Origin: Chloroflexota bacterium
Lineage (GTDB): Bacteria > Chloroflexota > Anaerolineae > Aggregatilineales > Phototrophicaceae
Direction of reading: 5' to 3'
Length of the DNA: 41,162 bases
NCBI GenBank assembly: GCA_026713245.1
Contig: JAPOOU010000162.1
Coordinates: 1-41,162, forward strand
Below, piece by piece: positions 34,761 to 41,162 of the stretch. Position 1 is the first letter of the stretch. Each line of letters opens with the position of its first letter. Under the pieces are notes generated by a model, which saw nothing but the letters and a program-made list of their open reading frames with translations, was not told where the DNA came from and ran no database searches. The position numbers and the translations under genes were made by a program.

Positions 34761-35762
34761 ATGAAGTATCGCGTATTAGGTCGTAGCGGCGTCAAAATCG
34801 CTCCACTCGTGTTAGGCACGGGCAATTTCGCTGATCCGACCCCGGAAGATGAGGCCCGCCGCATCATCAATCGGGCAATTGATGCCGGGATCAACCTGAT
34901 TGATACCGGCAATTCCTACTCGAACGGTCAAAGCGAAGCGATGATCGGTCGCGCGTTGGCCGCGGGCAAGCGCCGTCACGAGGTCATTCTGGCAACAAAA
35001 GTATTTTACAAAGTCGGTCCAGGGCCGAATGATGAGAACCTGTCCCGTCTCCATATCATTCGCGCCTGTGAAGACTCTCTGCGTAGACTGCAGACGGACC
35101 ACATCGACCTTTATCAATTGCACCGGCCCTCACCGTCCATTCCAATTGACGAGACCCTGGGCGCGCTGACTGACTTAGTGCAGCAGGGTAAGGTGCGTTA
35201 TATCGGCAGTTCGGTGCATCCGGCCTGGAAAATCATGGAAGCTATCATGATGAGCGAGTTGAAAGGCTATGCGCGTCTGGTTTGCGAGCAGCCGCCTTAC
35301 AATCTGCTGGATAGACGAATTGAAAACGAAATTGTCCCCATGTGCCAAACACATAGCCTGGGACTAATCACCTGGTCGCCGTTGGCGCAAGGCGTCCTGG
35401 CTGGGCGATATGCAAGCGCCACTGAAATGCCGGCCGATTCCCGGGGCGCGCTGCGCGGCGGCATATATTCCGAACGGATCACCCAGTCGGGCATCGAGGT
35501 AGGCAACAGAATGATCGCTCTTGCTAAGGATCATGGAGTTTCCCCAGCCCAGCTAGCCACACTCTGGGTGAAAGACCAGCCGGGCGTCACGGCGCCCATC
35601 ATTGGTCCTCGCACCCTTGAACACCTTGAGCATTTGCTGCCTGTTTTGGATATGACGCTGAGCGATGAACTGGCCGAGGCATGTGATCGATTGGTCCCGC
35701 CGGGTAGCGCGGTTGCGAGCTTCTTTAACAGCGCCACCTGGATGAAACATCGCGTATTCTAG
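34761..35762 (+). CDS. Aldo/keto reductase
   Basis: 333-residue NADPH-dependent oxidoreductase with a TIM barrel. The catalytic tetrad is complete: D48 and Y53 in [10 protein letters not shown]80 in ATKV, H121 in LYQLHRP. It has the usual [17 protein letters not shown] segment and the C-terminal cofactor part [16 protein letters not shown]. It is closest to the YhdN/voltage-channel beta-like group (inference from motif style). ATG 34761 is preceded by GGAGAGG; the in-frame TTG at 34737 is rejected for lack of such a site. It would act on an aldehyde or ketone intermediate of operon C. Confidence 0.9.
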   Translation: MKYRVLGRSGVKIAPLVLGTGNFADPTPEDEARRIINRAIDAGINLIDTGNSYSNGQSEAMIGRALAAGKRRHEVILATKVFYKVGPGPNDENLSRLHIIRACEDSLRRLQTDHIDLYQLHRPSPSIPIDETLGALTDLVQQGKVRYIGSSVHPAWKIMEAIMMSELKGYARLVCEQPPYNLLDRRIENEIVPMCQTHSLGLITWSPLAQGVLAGRYASATEMPADSRGALRGGIYSERITQSGIEVGNRMIALAKDHGVSPAQLATLWVKDQPGVTAPIIGPRTLEHLEHLLPVLDMTLSDELAEACDRLVPPGSAVASFFNSATWMKHRVF

Positions 35763-35766
35763 ACCG

Positions 35767-35804
35767 ACACCCCACTCCTCTGCCGTCCAACAAAGATGGG
35801 GTGT
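35767..35804 (+). terminator. Possible weak terminator or stem-loop
   Basis: ACACCCCA (35767-35774) pairs perfectly with TGGGGTGT (35797-35804), with a large 22-nt loop and only a short T-stretch after it. It lies just after the aldo/keto reductase stop, before a ~130-bp leader to the DUF3830 gene. The large loop makes termination doubtful. Confidence 0.35.
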
Positions 35805-35933
35805 TTGCGGCTGTTTACTTCAACCGCGTCGCCCATGCGACGAGAAGACTTGCGATAATGCGCGAGCGCGTCAGACTTTTTCGCCGGTTACGCGCCGAGC
35901 GACTATGAGTTCGTCTTAAGGAGGTCATACAGA

Positions 35934-36368
35934 ATGTCCACAATGAAAATTGAGTTTTCAGGCGGTGGAGTCTTTTATGCTCGCTTGCTTGAACCCGAAG
36001 CGCCCAAGACCTGCGCGACGATACTGTCCCGACTTCCCTTTGAATATCAGTTCTATCACAGTATTGTCTCTGGCCAGGCGCTTGTCGCCCTCCCCCCTAA
36101 TCTGACTGTCCAGCGCGAGAATCAGCGCGTGGCCGCCATTCCTCCCGGTACGGTGAGCTTCCTGGTCGCCGATGAGCCGGTATTGGTACCGGATGAAATC
36201 TATATTTCTTACGGCATTTTCATTTCGCGCGGATTGACAGTAGATATGAAGCAACCCGTCAACGTTTTCGCTCAAATTGATGAAGACCTTGAATATCTGG
36301 CGACTTGCTGCCGGCGTGTGCTGATGGAAGGCGCGGAAACAATCGCGTTTAGCCTGGCGGATTCCTAA
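35934..36368 (+). CDS. DUF3830 family protein (cyclophilin-like fold)
   Basis: 144-residue protein that I place in DUF3830 from the N-terminal pattern ARLLEPEAPKTCATILSRLP and the C-terminal LATCCRRVLMEGAETIAFSL, which closely follow the family's shape. DUF3830 proteins have a cyclophilin-like fold and are often found beside amidohydrolases and hydantoinase-type genes; their reaction is not established. A perfect AAGGAGGT lies ~9 nt before ATG 35934, so it may be translated strongly. The phosphotriesterase-family gene follows after 14 bp, suggesting a functional pair. Confidence 0.7.
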   Translation: MSTMKIEFSGGGVFYARLLEPEAPKTCATILSRLPFEYQFYHSIVSGQALVALPPNLTVQRENQRVAAIPPGTVSFLVADEPVLVPDEIYISYGIFISRGLTVDMKQPVNVFAQIDEDLEYLATCCRRVLMEGAETIAFSLADS

Positions 36369-36382
36369 GCAGAGCGGCGATC

Positions 36383-37303
36383 ATGTCTGATAATCCGCCG
36401 ATTCATACGGTATCAGGCGAGATTGAGCCGGCAGCGCTCGGTAGAACGCTCATGCATGAGCACTTATTCTGTGACATGTACCGCGTAACCGGACGATTGA
36501 ATGAGTTGCTCAATGATGAGGCGCTGGCTATAGAAGAGCTGTCGGCGTTACGGGTGGCCGGCGGGGCAGCTCTCGTCGAGGTGACAACGCCTGATATGGG
36601 ACGTGATCCCGAAGCCCTGCGCCGAGTCGCAGAGAAAACGGAGCTTCATATCATCATGGGAACCGGTTGGTATCGTCAGCCTTTCTACCCGCCGGAGATC
36701 GATCGGCGGTCAACGAATGAGCTTGCGGATATGATGATCGCAGAGCTCACAATTGGCGTCGACGGAACAGGAATCCGCGCTGGCGTCATCGGTGAGATCG
36801 GCGTAAATCTGGACTATGCAACAGCGCAAGAAGAAAGGGTCCTGCGGGCAGCCGCGCGAGCGCAACAGGCGACTGGCGCGCCCTTGACGACGCATGCTTC
36901 CATGTATCCGGTCGGTTTACTGCAGCTTGATGTCCTGAAGGACGAGGGCCTGGACATGAGCCGGGTAATCATCGGTCACTGCGATACCTGCCTCGACCAG
37001 TCCTATCACCTGGCAATTCTAGAATCAGGCGCTTATGTGCAATTTGACACCGTTGGTCGCAATCACATGAATCCCGATTCGCGCCGCGCTAGCGCCTTTG
37101 CCGAGCTTGCGCGCCTTGGCTGGGCGCATAAACTGCTCCTTTCTAGCGACCGCTGTCATCGAAGTGATCTCTGCGCGTTTGGAGGGCTGGGTTACGGCTA
37201 CGTGTTTACCGGGTTTTTTGACCTGTTGCGGGCAAATGGTATCGATGATGAAACACTGGATACCATTACCATAGAGAACCCGCGCCGCGTGTTGGCTTGG
37301 TAG
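36383..37303 (+). CDS. Phosphotriesterase-family metallohydrolase
   Basis: 306-residue TIM-barrel hydrolase of the PTE/PHP family. Metal ligands are HEH (H25, H27), E138 in GVIGEIG where true phosphotriesterases carry a carboxylated lysine, H171 in TTHAS, H199 in IGHCD, and D256 in LLSSDRC. A Glu at the bridging position is known in E. coli PHP-type relatives, several of which are lactonases or esterases. Lactone or amide hydrolysis is therefore more likely than phosphotriester hydrolysis (inference). The C-terminus ITIENPRRVLAW is typical of the family. It is the last clear gene of operon C. Confidence 0.85.
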   Translation: MSDNPPIHTVSGEIEPAALGRTLMHEHLFCDMYRVTGRLNELLNDEALAIEELSALRVAGGAALVEVTTPDMGRDPEALRRVAEKTELHIIMGTGWYRQPFYPPEIDRRSTNELADMMIAELTIGVDGTGIRAGVIGEIGVNLDYATAQEERVLRAAARAQQATGAPLTTHASMYPVGLLQLDVLKDEGLDMSRVIIGHCDTCLDQSYHLAILESGAYVQFDTVGRNHMNPDSRRASAFAELARLGWAHKLLLSSDRCHRSDLCAFGGLGYGYVFTGFFDLLRANGIDDETLDTITIENPRRVLAW

Positions 37304-37333
37304 ATTCTGTTGCTATCTAGCAAAACGCATTTC

Positions 37334-37504
37334 ATGAAACTCTTCAAATACCTCGCCGGCAAAGAAATTGAACGGCAGCGCAGTATCACCGGCGCCGACA
37401 GCCGCGAAGAACAGGTCCAGGATTTGGGACTCCGCTGGAGCGACGGCCCGGCCGCGCCCGGTTCCACGTTGGCTGTGATAGAGTTGGTTCATCGCGGCGG
37501 CTGA
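37334..37504 (+). CDS. Possible small protein, 56 residues
   Basis: Begins MKLFKYLAGKEIERQRS and ends VIELVHRGG; I do not recognise it. It lies 30 bp after the phosphotriesterase-family gene in the same direction and ends 20 bp before the convergent amidohydrolase. Residue composition is plausible for a protein, but there is no clear ribosome site. It could be a remnant or chance frame. Confidence 0.3.
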   Translation: MKLFKYLAGKEIERQRSITGADSREEQVQDLGLRWSDGPAAPGSTLAVIELVHRGG

Positions 37505-37523
37505 TTAGTTGAAGACAGATGTC

Positions 37524-38381
37524 TCAGTCGTCCAGTCGGTAGAACGCCAGGGCATTGTCACGAAAGAGTTTCTTCAACTCTTCTTCTGAACAACCCTCGA
37601 CCGCCCAGGCAAGCGTTTCTACCCAACGCGGGTACTCTGTCGCCTGATAGGCGACCGGCCAATCGCCTCCGTACATCACGCGATCAAAACCAAAACAGGC
37701 GATGACATGATCAATATAGGGCTGGAGTTGCTCCCTGGTCCAATCTTGATGGTCCGCTTCCGTGACCAGACCCGAGATCTTGCACCAGACGTTAGGGAAC
37801 TCCGAAAGAGTCTTGATTTCGGCGCGCCAGGGATCCATGAGCTTGTTCTTTATATCCGGCTTGCCAATATGGTCCAAAATGAACTGAACATCGGGGCACT
37901 GCGCCACCATCTTGATGGTATTGGCCATTTGCGGGTGAGAGATGCAAATGTCGAAACTCAGGCCATACCGGGGCAATAATTGAACCCCGGCCACGAAATC
38001 GGGGCGCAGGCAAAACTCGATATCCGGCTCAAACTGTATGATCCGCCGGACACCCTTGATGCGCGGATTGGCGGACAATTTTTCCAGCGCCGGGCGAGCG
38101 GCATCCCCTTTTTCCAACGGCGCCCAAGGCACGATTCCTTGAAGCCGTCCGTCCTGCTCGGCGATGCTGTCCACCCAGTCCGCTTCCTGCTGGAACTGGG
38201 CGAAGTCCACCTCGGCCTGCAAGAATACCATCTTCTCAACAGCGACCGGCCCGCAAGCGCGATCATAGTCTTTCAGCAAATAGGCTTTGTTCAGGATAGG
38301 GATGTCATCCAGCCAGGGATAGCGCAGAAGCCCCGGATCCCAAACATGGAGATGCGTATCAATCAGCGCAAAATCAAGCAT
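37524..38381 (-). CDS. Amidohydrolase-2 family hydrolase (COG3618, lactonase-like)
   Basis: 285-residue TIM-barrel hydrolase of the amidohydrolase-2 type, which includes L-fuconolactonase, 2-pyrone-4,6-dicarboxylate lactonase and related enzymes. Seen are DTHLHVWDP (H10, H12), IKGVRRIIQ, FILDHIGKP and YGGDWPVA near the C-terminus, which together match the lactonase group. ATG 38381 is preferred because GGGAG lies 8 nt upstream; an in-frame GTG at 38390 is nearer to that site. It is convergent to operon C but plausibly belongs to the same catabolic function, opening a sugar-acid or pyrone-type lactone. Confidence 0.85.
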   Translation of the reverse strand: MLDFALIDTHLHVWDPGLLRYPWLDDIPILNKAYLLKDYDRACGPVAVEKMVFLQAEVDFAQFQQEADWVDSIAEQDGRLQGIVPWAPLEKGDAARPALEKLSANPRIKGVRRIIQFEPDIEFCLRPDFVAGVQLLPRYGLSFDICISHPQMANTIKMVAQCPDVQFILDHIGKPDIKNKLMDPWRAEIKTLSEFPNVWCKISGLVTEADHQDWTREQLQPYIDHVIACFGFDRVMYGGDWPVAYQATEYPRWVETLAWAVEGCSEEELKKLFRDNALAFYRLDD

Positions 38382-38812
38382 TGGTTTCACTCCCTGGTTG
38401 ATTCATAAACCTGATCTTGCCCGCGATATAGCTCGCGGACGGCGCAGCCGCCCTTTCCGAGCAAGGCAGCGCAAATTTCCCCGCCACCGTGAGCGCCGCG
38501 CTCAAGCTCTTTCCAAGCCGCTTCTTCTAATTCTACCGCCTTAACACGGGAATCCAAGCAATGTCTTGTTGACAAACTGCGCTCGCCACGCCGGAGCCAA
38601 GCCCAGAAATGCCGAGTCTTTCCTGTCAAACGCCGTTCTCGGTCTTTTCGATAGTTAACTTCTTGACAACAAAGCCGGGAAAAAGTATCTGGGCGTATCC
38701 GCGAGGGGCGCATTCAGATTATTGGCGATTAACCCCCGAGTACACCGAGGACTCCGAGACGCAAGCTCTTGCCTACCAAATAGAAGGCGATCTAGGGGCG
38801 TTTGACGGTCAG

Positions 38813-38838
38813 TGTCGGCGGTCAGTATCTATGCGACC
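38813..38838 (+). repeat. 26-nt dispersed repeat, copy 2, with short tandem tail
   Basis: Matches the minus-strand copy at 19584-19609 at 24 of 26 positions. Here the last nine bases (TATGCGACC) are repeated twice more with one change (TATGCGACC, TACGCGACC) up to 38856. Confidence 0.7.
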
Positions 38839-38883
38839 TATGCGACCTACGCGACCCGCTGAAACGCCCACGAATTGAAGGCT

Positions 38884-38912
38884 GATGTAAACGGGCGTCG
38901 CGCGCGACGCCC
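38884..38912 (+). repeat. Dispersed hairpin repeat, copy 3
   Basis: GATGTAAAC leads into GGGCGTCGCGCGCGACGCCC (38893-38912), a perfect 20-bp palindrome. It shares the GATGTA(AAC) lead and GGGCG arm with the copies at 175 and 31435 while the inner stem differs. No T-run follows. Confidence 0.7.
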
Positions 38913-39090
38913 CGGCGATTCCCGGATTTATGTGATATTTGATCTATATTGATTTTTGGTACGATTGCCCGGGCCCATCGCCCCAAAATATCGAAATGCG
39001 CCCATCCGCAAAGGCAGCCTGCCGGCCCGCGCCCGCCGAGCGGCTGCGGCCAAGTATTGCTACTATAAGGCAAAGCAGATCGGGCTTGCC

Positions 39091-39945
39091 ATGAACATCC
39101 GCTATATCCAGTCCAAAACCATCCTGACGCCACAGAAGCGCGGCTTCCTCACCGCCGGCGAGCGCCCCTACACGCACAGCCTGTCCTGGGCCATCGGCTG
39201 CGGCTTCGGCTCGATCTACTGCGGCGCCTACTGCTATGCCCCGAAGCTGCCTAACTGGCTCTACGCCCGGCGCGAGGGCGAAGGCTGGGGCGAGGCGCTG
39301 ATAATCAAAGAGAACGCGCCCGAATTGCTGGAGGCGCAACTGGCCCGGGCGCGGAACCGGCGCCAGATGCGCATCTTCATGAGCCCGGTCACCGATCCCT
39401 ACCAGCCGCTGGAGCGCAAGCTGCGCTTGACGCGGCGCTGCCTGGATGTCTTCGCGCGCCATGACGATCTCGACCTGCTGCTGATCCAGACGCGCGGTCC
39501 GGCGGTCGTCGACGACCTGGATCGCATCGCCGGGATCCCCTACGCCTGGCTGGGCATGTCCATCGAGACCGACCGGCACGATCTGCCCTATGGACCAGCC
39601 AAAGCGCATGTCGATAAACGTTTGGACGCGGTCAAGCGGGCGGTGGCGCGGGGCTTGAACGTCCAGATCGCGGTCTCGCCGGTTTTGCCCTATTCGCCGG
39701 ATTTCGCCGAGCGCCTGTTGGCGACCGGCGCGCGGCGCATCGTCATCGATACCTTCGCCCTGGGCGATGGCGGCCGCGGGGCGCGCACGGCGGGCAGTCC
39801 CTTCGCGGCGGTGGCCGATTACGACTGGCGCGACGACGGCATGGCCGAGAGTTTGTACCATCAGTTGACGGCGTATCACGATGATGTGTCCTGGAGCGGC
39901 GAGGGATTTGCCGGGATTCCGGGGCGGGCGTCGGGAGGCGCGTAG
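39091..39945 (+). CDS. Radical SAM protein, SPL-like family
   Basis: 284-residue radical SAM enzyme. The presumed 4Fe-4S cysteines are C37, C44 and C48 in the segment AIGCGFGSIYCGAYCYAP, a Cx6Cx3C spacing rather than the standard Cx3Cx2C. The following KENAPELLEAQL and MSPVTDPYQPLERKLRLTR segments match the spore-photoproduct-lyase-like/COG1533 group. A DNA-repair or other radical reaction is possible; no substrate can be given. I start it at ATG 39091, where family-like sequence begins. There is no ribosome site, but a TATAAG element lies 22 nt upstream, so a very short leader is possible. An in-frame reading to 38956 exists. Confidence 0.8.
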   Translation: MNIRYIQSKTILTPQKRGFLTAGERPYTHSLSWAIGCGFGSIYCGAYCYAPKLPNWLYARREGEGWGEALIIKENAPELLEAQLARARNRRQMRIFMSPVTDPYQPLERKLRLTRRCLDVFARHDDLDLLLIQTRGPAVVDDLDRIAGIPYAWLGMSIETDRHDLPYGPAKAHVDKRLDAVKRAVARGLNVQIAVSPVLPYSPDFAERLLATGARRIVIDTFALGDGGRGARTAGSPFAAVADYDWRDDGMAESLYHQLTAYHDDVSWSGEGFAGIPGRASGGA

Positions 39946-39950
39946 GCGCT

Positions 39951-41162
39951 TTATTCCTCCAATAGTCGCCGTGCGATCTTGTCAATGGCATTGATTTCAT
40001 CGGCAAGGATTTCACGAGCGCGACCTCTCGCGCGTCCGGGCCCGCCGTTGAGCAAGCGGTTCTCTTCCATGCCCTTCATTTCTTCGATTTTCGCGTGAGC
40101 CTCTTGGCTCAAGCGAGCCAGTTCCAGATGATCGGGATTATCCGCTTCAAAGATGGGAATGGCGCAGGCTTCAAATGGCGTGCGGTGGATATGGCGCGCG
40201 CCCCACGAGCCTTCTGGCTGATGCGCTTTTATTTGCTGGTCTACAGTTGGAGAATTAAGGATTGCACATAGATAATGTGCTTCGGCTGCTGAGTCAGCAG
40301 AGAAACTGTAACTGGTGGTGTCGGCTACAAAACCGCTGACTCTTCGTCTGTAAATCCGCAAATCCTCAAAGTCGAGATCCAACACACAGCAGGCGATGTT
40401 CGTTCCGCTTCCGCCGTAAAGTACCCGAAAGCGGTCAGTTACATACTGTGCGGTCAATTTGTTGCGATAGTTGAACCATTCAGGCAGGGTTTCAGCGACT
40501 TTGCTTGCTTTGCGCTCATCCCAGATCTTGTTTGTCACTTCAAACCACGTAGTGAAACTCCTGTGGTTGCCTACCGCGCCGAAGTCCAAAAAACTATAGA
40601 GAAACTCGAGTTTGCCGCTTTCATTTTGCTGGACCGGCAGGGCGACCATGTTGAGCTTCTGGTAGCCGAAAGGCAGCAGGTGCTTGCTCAGCAAAGTGGC
40701 ATAGATATATGGGCTATGTACCGTCCCTTCCAGTTTGATGCCTTTCCAGGGGGCTTTGGCGTCTTTATCCAGCTCGGGATCGGTCTCGACGATCGGTGTG
40801 CTTGGCAGACCGGCCGGACGCACGAAACAGAGATTGCGCGGGACGAGCGACGCGCCTTGGGCAAAGAGTTCGTAATAATAGATGCAGGCGATATTCGGGT
40901 CGACGAAATTTGTGAGAGTCTCGCCTATATTCAAGAGTGGCTCGGCTTCAAGCAGGGGCAATTCGTGTTTGTCGAAAGTCGCCTGGTAGGTCTTGGTCGG
41001 GATATCCGCTTTGGCGATTTCTCCGTCTGATGTAATCAGTACGGCGGCGGGCACGTTGAACAAGGGGCTGACATTCCCCACATCGAGAATGCGGGTCATG
41101 CCTTGTCGCTGAAAGGGGCGGTGCTGCTTGGCGCCGGTGAGCACGCTGCGCGGCATGACAAA
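39951..41162 (-). CDS. Type IIG-like N6-adenine methylase/restriction protein, 3' part
   Basis: About 403 codons are in the window; the frame stays open through the right edge, so the N-terminal part is outside. The visible part resembles the target-recognition and C-terminal region of Eco57I/COG1002-type enzymes. FVMPRSVLTGAKQH stands at the edge, a short TRD-like beta region with SPYIYATLLSKHLLPFG follows, and the family-typical YLCAILNSPTVDQQIK with WGARHIHRTPFE is near the C-terminus, then a helical tail. The catalytic NPPY and any nuclease domain would be further upstream. It ends 5 bp from the convergent radical SAM gene. It is separate from the res-mod pair at the left end. Confidence 0.8.
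   Translation of the reverse strand, partial: FVMPRSVLTGAKQHRPFQRQGMTRILDVGNVSPLFNVPAAVLITSDGEIAKADIPTKTYQATFDKHELPLLEAEPLLNIGETLTNFVDPNIACIYYYELFAQGASLVPRNLCFVRPAGLPSTPIVETDPELDKDAKAPWKGIKLEGTVHSPYIYATLLSKHLLPFGYQKLNMVALPVQQNESGKLEFLYSFLDFGAVGNHRSFTTWFEVTNKIWDERKASKVAETLPEWFNYRNKLTAQYVTDRFRVLYGGSGTNIACCVLDLDFEDLRIYRRRVSGFVADTTSYSFSADSAAEAHYLCAILNSPTVDQQIKAHQPEGSWGARHIHRTPFEACAIPIFEADNPDHLELARLSQEAHAKIEEMKGMEENRLLNGGPGRARGRAREILADEINAIDKIARRLLEE

Larger units (their letters stand above)
38382..39090. other. Repeat-bearing spacer before the radical SAM gene
   Basis: About 700 bp with no convincing gene. It contains the second copy of the 26-nt repeat (38813), immediately extended by a threefold 9-nt iteration of TATGCGACC/TACGCGACC type (38830-38856), and then the third hairpin-family copy (38884). 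A readable frame joins upstream of the radical SAM gene from 38956, but its sequence is basic and low-complexity, unlike the protein that follows. Confidence 0.5.

Noticed and set aside
1..41162. CRISPR array, tRNA/rRNA genes, transposase or integrase
   Set aside because: I looked for regularly spaced direct repeats, tRNA-like TTCGA/CCA patterns and transposase motifs and saw none; the only iterations are the 9-nt triple at 38830-38856.

Overview
The window looks like a piece of a moderately GC-rich (roughly 57-60% by eye) bacterial genome. It is built around three ABC-transporter-plus-catabolism operons flanked by restriction or defence genes. A Chloroflexota (Anaerolineae-like) source is my best guess. 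The basis is general: many TTG/GTG starts, substrate-binding proteins with an Ala-x-Ala|Gln-Asp cleavage junction and no lipobox, a high density of solute transporters, and short GC-rich dispersed hairpins. There is no rRNA, tRNA or phylogenetic marker gene in the window, so this assignment is weak.

Left end (1-7565): a scrambled defence locus. It holds the 5' quarter of a DUF1156 adenine methylase, about 50 codons from the 3' end of what looks like a helicase, an apparently intact convergent type III-like restriction pair (mod then res, minus strand, TGATG overlap), a 5'-truncated DUF499 ATPase-like gene, and the first ~32 codons of another gene. The res-mod cassette sits between pieces of the other system.

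Operon A (7566-19264): a GntR/FCD repressor-like gene is divergent from a near-consensus sigma70 promoter that carries a perfect 16-bp palindrome. Next come a DUF861-type cupin, two tandem DapA-family lyases, a complete AapJQMP-type amino-acid importer, a VOC protein, a GalB-like hydratase, an SDR, a GalC/LigK-type 4-carboxy-4-hydroxy-2-oxoadipate aldolase and a PLP aminotransferase. The gene set suggests import of an amino acid, transamination to a 2-oxo acid, hydration or oxidation, and aldol cleavage to pyruvate or oxaloacetate. No ring-cleavage dioxygenase is present, so the galB/galC pair is probably not serving gallate. I propose 4-substituted glutamates as candidate substrates (inference).

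Operon B (19941-27896): a CehA/McbA-type metallohydrolase, a Nif3-like protein, a MalE/MalF/MalG-type importer without its ATPase, and a metal-dependent amidohydrolase.

Operon C (28124-38381): an M20-like protein with substituted catalytic residues, a DppA/B/C-type importer without ATPases, an M29/NicX-like metalloprotein, an aldo/keto reductase, a DUF3830 protein and a phosphotriesterase-family protein. A convergent amidohydrolase-2 (lactonase-like) gene follows. Substrates of B and C are unknown. The abundance of amide/ester/lactone hydrolase folds suggests uptake and breakdown of small amide- or lactone-containing compounds.

Right end (38382-41162): a spacer with dispersed repeats, an SPL-like radical SAM gene, and the 3' part of a type IIG/N6-adenine methylase that continues past the window.

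Each of the three operons has a strong RNA hairpin between the binding-protein gene and the first permease gene, which would favour excess binding protein.
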